DNA from: Porpolomopsis calyptriformis
Lineage: Eukaryota > Basidiomycota > Agaricomycetes > Agaricales > Hygrophoraceae
Direction of reading: 5' to 3'
DNA: 64,000 nt
NCBI GenBank assembly: GCA_951640195.1
Contig: OX621166.1
Location: 1,418,501-1,482,500, forward strand
Part shown: positions 11,392 to 22,289 of the stretch, piece after piece
Layout: every line of letters starts with the position of its first letter
Numbering within the stretch: the first letter of the stretch is position 1
Position numbers and translations under genes: made by a program
The notes under the pieces: generated by a model
Databases searched by the model: none
What the model saw: the letters and a program-made list of their open reading frames with translations, nothing else
Told to the model about the DNA's origin: nothing

Positions 11392-14300
11392 ATGTCAGCC
11401 TCCACCAATGAATCAAAGAGGACATTCCCCTGCCTCACTCCCACTAATTGGGGGCAGTGGGCTGACAACATGGAGGCTTACCTTCACACCAAAGAACTCT
11501 GGGAGTATGTGGATGGATCTCTGCCTAGGCCTACTGCTGCTGACCCTGTCAAACCTACCCCTGCTGAAATCACTGAGCTTAGGGATTGGAACCGGAAATC
11601 TGGAAGAGCTAGTGGAGAGATATGGCTTGCCATTGAGGACAACCAGAAGGTGCATGTGAAGGATGCCAAAGCTGACCCTGCAGCAATGTGGGCTAAGTTA
11701 GAGGCTGTCCATCTGCAGAAGAGACCAGGAACCCGCTTCAATGCCTATGATGCGCTGTTCAGTATTAGGAAGGATGATGCTGAAACCCTGCCTGCCTTAA
11801 TGGCTAGAGCTGATAAAGCTCTGCAGGATATCAAAGCTCTCTGTCCATCTAACTTCACACTGGACAACCTGGATAAAGAACTTCTCTGTATGACCCTCAT
11901 CCGTGCCCTTCCTGCCGAATACAACAACTTTGCATCCTCCCTCCTACTCATTGACTCCCTTGATATCGATAAACTCCAATCTGCCTTCCAGAATGAAGAG
12001 AGCCAGTGGCTTGCCAGAAATGTCTCCTCCTCATCTCCCAGCCTTGCCTACCAATCATCATCATCTGCTCTGCTTTGCTCCTTCTGTGGCAAAACCAACC
12101 ACACAGAGGACAAGTGCTTCAAGAAGCAGAAGGCCTCTGCTGATGCTAAACAGCAGACTGCTCAATGGCAAGGGCGTGGTCGAGGTGCCAGGGGTAGAGG
12201 CAACAAGCCTGCTGCAAAAGAAGCATCTGAAGATACCACCAATGCCAATACTGCCACCATTGAATTTGCTGGTCATGCAAGTGCTCTCTCTTCATCCCAT
12301 CGCTCCCTATGGCTCAAGTCTCAATCCTGTGCTGACTGGAACACTGATACAGGTGCTACATCACATATAACCCCTCACAAACACTGGTTTCGCTCATATT
12401 CTCCCCATGTCACTGCTATTCAACTAGCTGACCATTCAACAATCTACTCTGCTGGTATTGGTTCAGTTGAGTTCCAACCAGTCATAGATGGCATACCCAA
12501 GCAACCAGTTGTATTTCATGATGTACTCCATGTCCCTGATCTTGGCAGTAATCTACTTTCACTCTTCCACCTTACTCGTGTTAAACAATATACCATTTCA
12601 ATCCAACAATCTCGAGTTGAGTTCTATTATCACAATGAACTCCATTTCACAGCCTCCATCAATGAGCGCAATATTGGCTATCTTGATGGCAAGATCATTG
12701 TTCCTCAGTCAGCTCAGTCAGCTCAGTCAACCCTTCCCTTGGATCTTACTCTGTGGCATCAGCATTGCTCTCACCTTAACTTTGGTGATTTGAAGCATAT
12801 GCACCTCCATAGGCATGGTCATCCAGTCCAACTCACCTCCAGACCCTATCTGTGAGCCATGCATCTTTGGAAAGCAGCACCGTCATAATATCCCTAAGAC
12901 AGCCTCTCGTCGAACCTCTCTTCTTGCACTTGTCCACACAGACCTTAAAGGGCCCTCTCCCTGTTCAGACACCAGAGGGATACCATTATTGGCAACCCTT
13001 CATTGATGACAAGTCAAGGTTCATGGTGATTGCTTTGCTGAGACGTAAAACAGAAGCTCTTGTTGCATTCAAGCAATTCAAGGCTTATGCTGAGACCAAG
13101 CTTGGAAGATGCCTTCAGATGTCTAGGGATGATAAAGGAGGTGAATTCATCAGTAGGGAGTTCAACCAGTTCTGTGCAGACCATGGTATTATGCATCAGC
13201 ACACTGAGCCAAATGAACCTCATCAAAATGGAGTAGCTGAGCACACAAATGAAGATATTGCTGCTGCTGCCACTGCACTCCTGGTTCAGGCTAAACTCCC
13301 TCCCTCCTTTTGGGCACTTGCTGTCTCTACGTGCATACCAGGAACAGGACACCCACTTCTGCTTTGAATGGAGACACTCCATATTTCCACTGGAAAGGGA
13401 AGAAACCAGAGATCTCTTACTTCCGTATCTTTGGCTGCCTTGCCTATGTGCTAGTGCGCCAAGAGAAAAGGAAAGCACTCCAACCTCATTCTAGGAAGTG
13501 CATCTTTGTTGGTTACCCTGATGGTGTGAAAGCATGGAAATTCTGGGACCCAGTGGCTAAGAAGATCATTATCAGCAGTCATGCTGTGTTTGATGAAAGG
13601 TGCTTTCCTGGCAACTCTACTGTGGCTATAAATCTGGTCTCTTCCCCTTCCATATTACCTGATTGCTCTGCACCCTCTGAACCATCTGTAGTGGTGCTGG
13701 ATCAAGGGGGAGAGGATGACCATAGTGATGATACAGCACCACATCCAGTACTACCTTTGCCACAAATTGCACCTATACCTGGTCCCAATCTACCTCCTGC
13801 TGTCCCAGTTCCTTCTGCACATAAGGCACCTGCCTCTGATCCACCTAGACCTTCAAGACGTCAAAACCTTCCTCGTGCTAGTTGTCCCCAAGGCTCCCTT
13901 AATGAGACTCTACTTGGGCGTCAATCCTCTGTGCCTCCCCAATCCACTCCCTCTCCAACTCCAAATAGTGCTTCTCCACCTGCTTCTACTCCTGACCCAC
14001 TTGCAATGTTACCTCCTGCTTCTCACCAAATCCATTCACCTCCATTATCTCCAGTCAATGAGTCTAGCAGTGATGATGAACTCCTGCTCAAAGACCCTAG
14101 TGATGGTGAACTTGAGTATGCAGATGCTATCCAATCTGGATTTGAATATCTGTGCAGTGGTCAAGAGACTGATTACCTTACTCTGGACCAAGCAGTGGAG
14201 TATGCCTTCAACTCTTCTCAGCATGCATTCAAGACAGCTACTCATGATGGTGAACCCAACACATACCATGAGGCAATGCAGCGCCCCCCTGAAGAGAAGG

Positions 14301-15820
14301 AAGAATGGCACAAGGCTGCTTTATATGAGATCCAAAAACTTATTGAAAATGGCACCTTTGAACTTGTACAACTCCCACCTGGCCGCAAAGCTATTGGCAG
14401 CCGATGGGTGTTCAAGGTTAAAAGGAAAGCTGATGGATCCATTGAGCGCTATAGAGGCAGAGTGGTGGCCCAAGGATTTGCCCAGAGACCTGGATTTGAC
14501 TATACTGAGACCTTTGCTCCTACTCCAAAGTGGGCTTCACTCCGAGCTATCCTGGCATTGGCTGCACTTGAAGACCTTGAATTAGAAAGTCTTGATATCT
14601 CTTCAGCTTACCTCAATGGTGAACTTGAAGAAGAGGTCTATATGCGCCAGCCAGAAGGCTTTGTTGAGAAGGGCAATCACTGGGTCTGGCACTTGCTCAA
14701 ATCTATCTATGGCTTAAAGCAGGCTGGCAGGTGTTGGCACAAGAAACTCAATGAGGTCTTTGAGAAGATGGGCTTCAAGAGGATCACCTGTGAACACAGT
14801 ATCTGGATCTACAAGAGGGATGATGTGCGCATCATAGTGCCAGTCTTTATTGATGATATGACTATTGCTGCAAAGTCCACTGCAGAGATTGCTCATGTCA
14901 AGGATGAACTTAGGAAGTACTTCCAACTACGTGATCTTGGGACTACCTCATGGCTACTGGGTGTTGAAATCACTTGGAATCGTTCTGAACATTCATTATC
15001 ATTGTCTCAGCACCAATATATCCTTGACTTGCTTAAACGCTTTAACCTCTCTGATTGCAACCCAGTTGGTACCCCACTTGATCCTGGCATCAAACTCAGC
15101 ACATCCATGTCTCCCACTTCCTCTAAAGAGATTGAAGAAATGCGGTCCATTCCATACCTCCAAGCTGTTGGTTCATTAATGTACTTGGCCACAGCTACTC
15201 GACCAGATATCTCTTACACTGTTGGTGTCTTAGCCCGCTTCAGCAAGAACCCAGGTATGCAGCATTGGAAAGCTGTCAAACATCTCTTCCGTTACCTCAG
15301 AGGCTCTCTTGACTTCAAATTAACCTACTCACCACTTTCCAACCCATCTGAAATATTCACCACTTATACTGATGCTGACTATGCTGGCAATCCTGATAAT
15401 GGGCGTTCCACTGGAGGCTATATAGTCAAGATGGGTACTGGTGCTATCAGTTGGTCTAGTTGACTCCAGGCTATAGTTGCACTATCCACCACTGAAGCAG
15501 AGTATGTTGCAGCTACTGCAGCCAGTCAAGAAATCCTATGGTTGAGAAATCTGTTCACTGAACTTGGCTACCAATTCACATCCCCTTCCACTCTGTTCAT
15601 TGATAACCAATCTGCCTTATCTGTTGCCAAAAATCCAGAACACCATGGACGTATGAAGCATCTGGACTTGCGCTTTTACTGGTTGAGGAATGAAGTGGAG
15701 AAGGGAACCATCAAGTTGATCCACCTAAGGACAGATGCCATGCCTGCAGATATCTTGACCAAGGCCTTGAGCAAAGTGAAGGTGTTGGAGATGTTAGAAA
15801 GGTTGGGATTGAAGAAGTAG
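11392..15820 (+). pseudogene. Copia-2 gag-pol polyprotein, three frameshifts and one stop
   Basis: Encodes capsid, protease, integrase, RT and RNase H for cytoplasmic particle assembly, reverse transcription and integration. The start is ATG 11392 (MSASTNESKR); homology starts there, and the open stretch back to 11278 is leader. Domains: gag with WADNMEAYLHTKELW; zinc knuckle CSFCGKTNHTEDKC; protease DTGATSH; pre-integrase CEPC; integrase FIDDKSR and VAEHTNE; a long proline/serine-rich linker; RT with VFIDDMTI; RNase H with TDADYAG, TEAEYVA, FIDNQSAL. Lesions: 11-nt deletion near 12811 (present in Copia-1), one extra C near 12944, 4-nt deletion near 13330, and TGA at 15461-15463 where Copia-3 has CGA. 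The C-terminus LERLGLKK is intact. None of the three copies in the window is intact, and their lesions differ. Confidence 0.95.
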
Positions 15821-15834
15821 CAGAGTTATCTCAT

Positions 15835-15844
15835 CAAGGGGGAG
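15835..15844 (+). other. Polypurine tract of Copia-2
   Basis: caagggggag immediately before the 3' LTR, primer site for plus-strand synthesis. The same sequence precedes the Copia-3 LTR on the other strand. Confidence 0.85.
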
Positions 15845-16102
15845 TGTTAGGATGTGATGATCTCCTCTGCATAGAGCAGTACTGGTTTGTACCAGTCCGA
15901 AGTTGTGGCTGATTTGTTTGTTCTTATTTGGTCAAAAATGCGTCCAAAGTCTCTGGTGTCAAGCTCACTGCTCCTTAGTATTGACAGTGAAGCTTGACAC
16001 TAGGTTAGTCACTCCCTGTATTTATATCACCATATTATTAGTATTGACAGTGAAGCTTGACACCAGGTGTGGCTCTTAAGGCAGTAGCTTCCAGCCTTGA
16101 TA
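15845..16102 (+). repeat. 3' LTR of Copia-2
   Basis: 258 bp, identical to the 5' LTR except for one C-to-T change. Followed by the CCCCC target duplicate at 16103-16107. Confidence 0.95.
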
Positions 16103-17423
16103 CCCCCTTCCATTGAACCTCAACCCCCAGCTCTATATCTGCTTCAACCTTCACCTCCACCTGCACTCGCTAATTCTGGATAGCCATGCTAGAACTATCG
16201 CATCCCTTGAAGGTATGAGGATATACCTCCTAAGAGGCCTACACCACTTCCCACACCAGAGTCAATGCTATCTCCTATAGTTACAGTTACACCAGTGACC
16301 TCTCCAATCTAAGATGTCTTACACACTGGATTGAATTGATTTCAGTTATTCTGTGAATACCTTTATCATCCATCCTATGATCCTGACTTCTTCATGGCGC
16401 CCAAAGACCTTGCCAACTACCACACCTTCCCTGTTTCTGAACAGCCTAATATATCCAATATCTGTGAGCACAGTCCACTATAGCCTTTTGCAAACTTGTC
16501 TATTTACTATTTCATCAAATAGGCAACCACTAGTAGTAACCAAAAACCTTAGGTTGAATTAGATCATCTAGCCAATAATGCTATTGGTGCCCCAGATTTC
16601 AAGGCAGAAAACCTAGCTGGGTTTAGTACCTGCCAGAAGTATAAGCATTTTGATTTATTAGAATCACCCACTAAGAATAGTCCATCCTTAGGGGACAACT
16701 AGATGGAATCAACTGTTCACATCTCCATCCTAACTGGAAAGATAAACAGAAGCCACTTCAGCTTGGACTTTGCCATCCCTGGCCTTCACCATTAGTCTCT
16801 CATAGGGGTTATAAAAGCTACTCTCCATGATGTTACTGCATGCAAATTCCATTTTTCACCTTTCAAACGCTTCTAGAAGATGTCCTCTGGCACAGAGGTA
16901 TATTGCTTCAATAAGGTTTATACCTCAGATGCATTTCTTAAGGAATGCGAGAAGCTTCAGAAGCAACTAGGTGAACCTGGGTGTAAATTAGAGAAGGTCA
17001 TTCTAGGCCTGATGTTTTGGTTGGACTCTACACATCTTGCCAACTTTGGAACTGCAAAAGTTTAGCCTCTATACCTGTACTTTGCCAATTTATCCAAATA
17101 CTTCTGTGAGAAGCCTGGTTCTAGTGCATGTTATTATGTCAAATATATTCCCTCAGTAAGTCTCCACTAAGTCCTTTCTCACCTTTATTGACATGATGCT
17201 TTGCAGCTGACAGATTGCATTAACAATTTTATTGCCTCATACCCTTAGAAGGTAGCTTTACTGTCACACTGCCAATGTGAACATATGCAGAAGGCGTGGG
17301 ACTTACTTCTTGATGAAGAGTTTATGACTGCATACCAACATGGATTTGTAATGACATATCTTGATGGTATAATGTGCTGTTTTTACCCTTGAATATTCTC
17401 ATACTCTGCAGATTATTAGGAAA
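16103..17423 (+). pseudogene. Plavaka-A transposase, 5' half (broken)
   Basis: Relic of a Plavaka-type transposase, a family of DNA transposons common in Agaricomycetes. Recognisable blocks: a proline-rich N-terminus; LFCEYLYHPSYDPDFFMAPK near 16345; PFANLSIYYF near 16490; GAPDFKAENLAGF near 16587; EPGCKLEKVILGLMFWLDS near 16975, then THLANFGTAKV; YLYFANLSKYF near 17075; KAWDLLLDEEFMTAYQHGF near 17293; FSYSADY near 17395. Many in-frame stops, several from TGG or CGA codons. The frame reaches a 5' splice site, gtgagt, at about 17424. The intron that starts there contains an unrelated gene pair, and coding resumes at 19176. Copia-2 sits at its 5' edge. Confidence 0.85.
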
Positions 17424-17434
17424 AGTGAGTGACT

Positions 17435-17659
17435 TCATTCTCCCATATTGTCACAACTGTAGTTGCAAGTCTTTTCGTCAATCACAAGGCAGGCCTTGGA
17501 GCTCAATAAGTCTAGTAGGATATAGAAGAAAGTTCTGACAGGGACGTCTTTGAAAAGAGTGATGATTCCTCCTGAATTAAGTTTTACTTCTACAAAGAAG
17601 TTGTTCTGCGGGTTGAATCCGTTGCGTGCCTCTGCTGAGAGTTTAGGGAATATGGGCAT
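17435..17659 (-). CDS. Unknown 74-aa gene, left half of a divergent pair
   Basis: Reverse-strand frame from ATG 17657-17659 to TGA 17435-17437. I do not recognise the protein. It starts MPIFPKLSAEARNGF, contains a hydrophobic stretch around FFYILLDLL and ends with two cysteines (CNYSC). A reverse-strand TATA (tatataaa, about 17800-17807) lies about 145 bp upstream of the start. It is transcribed away from the gene at 18141-18996 across a shared intergenic region. It may be truncated, because its 3' end sits within about ten bases of the splice donor of the Plavaka-A intron. No homology claimed. Confidence 0.4.
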   Translation of the reverse strand: MPIFPKLSAEARNGFNPQNNFFVEVKLNSGGIITLFKDVPVRTFFYILLDLLSSKACLVIDEKTCNYSCDNMGE

Positions 17660-18140
17660 GAACAGTTGGCTCAGTAGTTATGGTTTCGTGTTTCTCTTTT
17701 CTTGTTCTGATGGAAAAGAAGTCTGATGATTCTGATTGCGTTCGTGCTACTACAAGTAATCTCACAGGAGGATGAAGTGATGATCCGCTTCGCCCTCAGG
17801 GTTTATATAGTATTTCTAAAATAGGAGTCATTATGAGTCAACCTCCGCAGTCACCCATTTTCTATTGTTCACAGCCTCCGGTTTAAGGTTTGCCATTGTT
17901 CTTAGTTATACTTGCAGAAGGCTGTGTTGTTTTGATGACTCAACTCTATTAGGCATAGCCTTCCACAGTATTAGGCTGTGCTGTCTCATGACTGGTTCCT
18001 ATTGTTCTTCTAGTCATGAGATTGCTATTGTTTCTATCTCTTGCCCAGCGTATCGGGTTTCTCTTCTTTGACTGAGGAACCTCCTTTTGGTCTTCCCTTT
18101 GTATCTGAGCATATAAAAGGTGTGGGGTTGTATCCCTACG
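17660..18140. promoter_or_regulatory. Bidirectional promoter of the divergent gene pair
   Basis: About 480 bp between divergent genes with a TATA box facing each way: atataaaagg at 18111-18120 (forward) and tatataaa on the reverse strand near 17800. Repeated attgttct motifs (near 17862, 17894, 18001) and tatgagtca at about 17831-17839 resemble the elements in the solo-LTR promoter at 42780-43013. The TATA boxes are clear; the regulatory reading is inference. Confidence 0.5.
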
Positions 18141-18996
18141 CTTCAGTTCAATCCTTGTCAATCATCATAACTCCCTCCCACCAAGGCTACTACGTCCGAT
18201 TCTTCAAGCAGTCTGGAGTGGTGCACCACACTGCTCCTGTCTTTCTTGATTGCGATTCATTTCACTACTACCTCCAGCGCATCCCTTCTGACGCCGACCT
18301 CTGTTGGTCTTCCTTCTCTTGCTTTGCCTGCGGTGGCAAGCACAAAGTCAAGAAGTGTCCGTTCATTCGCTGGCCAATCCAGCATGCTTGCAGCTTGATG
18401 GAGGATCCGCTTGGTGAGTATTTTGTTTTGTCTTTATTAGTCTGTGTTTATTGATAATAGGCTTTCCCTTTCTTAGCTTGGGATGATGACGCCCCTCCCC
18501 CTACTTCCCAGCTCCCTTTGGAGGAGCAGGTTAATTGGGGGTCCGACAAGTGGGCTGACTCTCTACCTTCTGTCAAGAAGGAGGCAGTCAACTGGGCTGC
18601 CAGTCCTCCTTTCCGTCCTTGGACCCCTGGTCCAATGAGTTCTTTATCTAGTGGTAAGCTCTCAATTCTCTCGCCCTCTTCATGATTGTTGACTCTTTAT
18701 TCTTAGTGGAAGATTTGTTGTCATCATTGACTAACGTCAACGTCAAGATCGAGGAGGAAGAAGTTCCTCCCAGTTTGTTATGGAGTCCCACCAACGATTG
18801 GTTGGGTGAGGAAGCGAGAAAGATAGCGATGAGTTTCATTGAAGGGAAGGCTGCCGAGTTGCAGGCCTCCGGTGGTGACACCAATGGGGCAATCTACTGG
18901 GGTAATAAGTTGGCCGCATTAGATGGTCAAGTAGTCTCGAGTTTTGTAGAGTTCTTGAGGGACAGTATGGTGCAGGAGATTGCCAAGATGGACTAG
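18141..18996 (+). CDS. Unknown three-exon gene, right half of a divergent pair
   Basis: Three exons join in one frame: about 18141-18413, 18477-18653 and 18707-18996 (TAG). Introns are 18414-18476 (gtgagt...cttag, 63 bp) and 18654-18706 (gtaagc...cttag, 53 bp). Exon 1 has a cysteine/histidine cluster CFACGGKHKVKKC (CX2CX3HX4C), close to a zinc knuckle. Exon 2 is acidic and proline-rich (WDDDAPPPTSQ). Exon 3 has IEEEEVPPSLLW and a likely helical end LRDSMVQEIAKMD. No stop interrupts about 245 codons, unlike everything around it, so it may still be expressed or is a recent arrival. No in-frame ATG lies between the TATA and codon MEDPLG at 18398, so the start is unresolved (missing upstream exon, lost ATG or non-AUG start). 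Family unknown; an (AAAAG)5 run follows. Confidence 0.55.
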
Positions 18997-19090
18997 TATA
19001 AATAGTTAGTCGGACATGGACTCCTCCTTTTTGTACAAGTAGTTCCTGCTGCCAATAAAGACAGCCTCCCTCCTAAAAGAACTGGCATAG

Positions 19091-19115
19091 AAAAGAAAAG
19101 AAAAGAAAAGAAAAG
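19091..19115. repeat. (AAAAG)5 microsatellite
   Basis: Five perfect AAAAG units about 95 bp downstream of the stop of the three-exon gene, near the right edge of the sequence inserted in the Plavaka-A intron. Confidence 0.9.
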
Positions 19116-19175
19116 AACAGAATTTCTAAGAGAGTGAATGCCAATTTCATGACACATATATGCTTAGGTACTAAA

Positions 19176-21621
19176 AACTAATAGAGTGCATATCACAATG
19201 ATTTGAGACAAGGGCAACTGTCCCTGCCCACGATACTTGGTACTGAAAGCCAACTTTGATAGAATTGGGTATTCTCGGAATGCCCAAGCTCAAATGTTAA
19301 CTGCTTGGGTATACCTCTGAGACTTGGTAATTTGTGTACAAGAGTTTATATACAACCTTGGTTATGGCGTGAACAGCACTGCTGTCAAGCATGTTCTCAA
19401 GCCTCAGTCCTTAGTCCCAACTCTGGTGCGCAAAATTTTATTCGCTGCAATAATTGCTCACCACTATGAATCAGAACACTTTGGTGAGAAACTCAGCCCA
19501 TTTAGATTTAACCCATATATCATGCTTGTTGTAGACCTAATGCATGAGTTCGAACTTGGGGTTTGGAAAGCAGTTTTTACCCATCTTATTTGACTCCTTT
19601 ATACTGCAGCCCTAGCTAGATGGCTTTTTACTGAATTGGATCAGAGGTGGGTTGACCCGCAAACTTTTCTTAACACTCAGGTATCCTATTTGCTAGATTT
19701 CACCAAGTCCCAACCTTTAGCTGTAGCACCATTTACCACTTCTCTGCAAATGCATCTGAAATGAAGAAGTTGGTAGTATAGAACTACAAGGACTTATTGC
19801 AAGTTAGTACTTGTCTTGTCTTGTCCAGATCTTTTTTTACATCTCAATTAGTGCATGATTCCTGCTTTTGATGGCCTTCTGCATGAGCCCCACAATGCAA
19901 TTGTGATGACTTTACTCTATTAACTAGCAGAATGGCATGTACTTACCAAGCTATGTATGCACACAGAATTAACCCTAACTTATATGAATTCAGTCACTAC
20001 CAAGCTTGGCCATGAATTACATAGATTTTGACACCAAACATGTTTAGTGTTTGTCACCATTAAGTTACCAAAGGAAGCTGCAGCCTGAAACAGGTAGCAG
20101 CAAAGCAATCAGGTTAAGATAGCCTCAGAGCACTGAGCACCTTCAATATCAATATTGCGAGACCCGATCACACAAGGTGCCATGGAGCCTATCCCAGACC
20201 CTCCCCACCCTGCCTTCTCTGCACCAGTATATGCCCCAACACTGCCCACTAAGGAGAAAAAGAAGAGGTTGATCAATATCTCCACATATAAATTCCATGC
20301 AATAGCTGACTATACAGATGTTTGGTACTACAGATTCCTACTCTACTCAAACAGTGAGTTCTTTATCCTAGTTTAAAGTTTTGATTATCTTTGATGTGCC
20401 TGCATGCAGGGAGAGCTTGAACATTGTCCTGCTAAATCATTGTATGTATGCACTAACAAGAACCAAGCCATTAGACAGATCACCTAGTATGAGCACTGTG
20501 AAACTTGCTTGCTCCGAGCTCACAGAGTTTAGACTGGCTCAAATATAATAACATCGCACCCTCACCATATTGGCTTTTCTGAGAGCAACCCTCTCCCTTA
20601 TACCAATCCAGAAATGCACCATCATATCTCAGACAGCTATTCACATTATCAAGATGCCTTCTCATTCTTTAAAGGATCGCCTCAGGACCCTGCAACAAAT
20701 GTGAGCACCAACCATCCACTTTTCAGAGTGAGAATCCCACCATTTTTCAAGAACTTTGTCCCAAAGCTTAAGAACTATCTCCTTTCCTGTCTTCTTGGCT
20801 TAGAATATGATAGAGGCAAATATGAATTCTCAGGTGCAGATCAAAACACTGTTTGCATTGTTAACAATCGTATCTACTCATCCAAAGTCTTTCAGGTCAA
20901 CTTTACAACATACAATATCTGTCAGGATCAAGACTCCATAAATCCTTGAACCCACTGCAATATCATGGTCATCTCAAAAGAGATGGGTCCCAATGCCCAC
21001 CTATTTTGGTATGCCCATGTACTTGGGGTTTTCCATGCCCAAGTATACCACATTAGATGCTCTACAAATAACCAATCAAAACAGCACATAGAGTTCCTGT
21101 AGGTTTAGTGGTTTGGTATGGTACCAGGACATTGCCTAGGTCTGTGAGTTACCTAACTGCTAAAAATTGGGTTTATATGTAACACAGATGAATCAGCATT
21201 TGGATTCCTGGATCCCTCTTTGTCATTTGTGGTTGCCATCTCATCCCAGTCTTTACTGATGGAGAAACAGATAACTGGGTGGTGTTCTATGTAATGATGT
21301 ATGGGTTCTCTTCTCTTATCTGTTGTCTGTCTATAATTTAATACCTGATACAGTTTCTCAGATAGGGATATGTATATGCAGTACATCAGAGGTGTTGGTC
21401 ATGCACCCTTGGATTTGGGTCAGGAGAATATTACTAGAGATGGTAATGGAGAAACTAGGTCTGAAAATGGACCTGGAGCTCAGAACCTGCCTGAGAACAA
21501 CTCTGAGTTAGACAGCAGCAGGGCAGAGGGAGCTGATGATTTACAGGCCGATGACTCTGACCTTGGACCAGATGATAGTGAAGGTGATGATAAAGAGGAC
21601 AATGGATATAGATCTTTGTAA
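19176..21621 (+). pseudogene. Plavaka-A transposase, 3' half (broken)
   Basis: Coding resumes after a splice acceptor (ctaatag, about 19169-19175) with the GNCPCPRYLVLKA block near 19210. Then QEFIYNLGYGVNSTAVKHVL; KPQSLVPTL; the Plavaka hallmark LVVDLMHEFELGVWKAVFTH near 19530-19588; SANASEMKKL near 19750; PAFDGLLHEPHNAIVM after an intron near 19805-19855; KRLINISTYKFHAIADYTDVW; an exon boundary near 20355; GELEHCPAKSLYVCTNKNQA; KYEFSGADQNTVCIVNNRIY; TTYNICQDQDSINP; ESAFGFLDPSFVI near 21193; and an acidic tail ending at 21621. Stops and frameshifts are scattered throughout. Terminal inverted repeats of the transposon were not located. Confidence 0.87.
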
Positions 21622-22289
21622 TGCCTTGTCTAAATGTAGTTTCAATATGTAACATTTCATTGCATTGGGTCTGAGAATCTGAAGCAGCTAAACATTATTT
21701 GCGCACCCTGGTGAAGGTTGGTACATTATATTGATTTCCAGTTTTCTCTAAATTCTTTGGGAATATACATGTACATCAAACATTTGACCTGCTCTCCTAA
21801 AAGGTTTTCATTAATCTTTCTAGCTCCTTAAATAAGGTGATGGTTGTGTAATGCTGAAAAACATATTGTTGAGAGTTATATAGACTTCAGGCTATCTTAT
21901 GCAGTCTGGAAAAGCTACAGATAACTTGTGACATCAGCAAAACCTGATTTTCATCCATAGAGTTTGGCGAATCTCATAGAAACTATAGTACACCAAAGTG
22001 ATACTATAGTAGCCATAGTGAAACCCCCTCTATATAGTGGGCTATAGTGTTACTATAGTGCTACATATATACTGCCTTTCTATATAGAATCCCATAGAAT
22101 TGTGTACATGCTAATTATAAGCACTTATTCATACTGGCCAAATTGTGTTCCAGAGGACTCATTCATAAATGACACTACATGTATATTGTCATTGAGCACT
22201 CCCAACGCGATTTGATAACTATACTAAGGGGAAATGGGACTTACAAGCGAGATGGAAAATGAATGTAAATGGAATGAAAACTAAAATAA
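21622..22289. other. Spacer with an ACTATAG-rich cluster
   Basis: No gene visible. At 21984-22062 the motif ctatag/actatagt recurs five to six times in about 80 bp, in palindromic form (ACTATAGT is nearly its own reverse complement), with ctatatag variants between. It may be the remains of a short inverted-repeat element. Confidence 0.45.

Larger units (their letters stand above)
9996..16102 (+). mobile_element. Copia-2: complete Ty1/Copia element
   Basis: A 6.1-kb LTR retrotransposon bounded by two 258-bp LTRs and flanked by the direct repeat CCCCC (9991-9995 and 16103-16107). Order is LTR, half-tRNA primer site, 1.1-kb leader, gag-pol, polypurine tract, LTR. The two LTRs differ at one base (C/T in the second half of the GACACCAGG motif, about 16001), so insertion was recent, yet the polyprotein has three frameshifts and one stop. 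It was probably copied in trans or mutated during its own reverse transcription. It inserted at the 5' side of Plavaka-A. Confidence 0.95.

Noticed and set aside
17435..18996. The gene pair as a retroposed insertion because of the following AAAAG run
   Set aside because: The forward gene retains two introns and the pair is divergent with both promoters, so it is not a processed copy. The run is a plain microsatellite.
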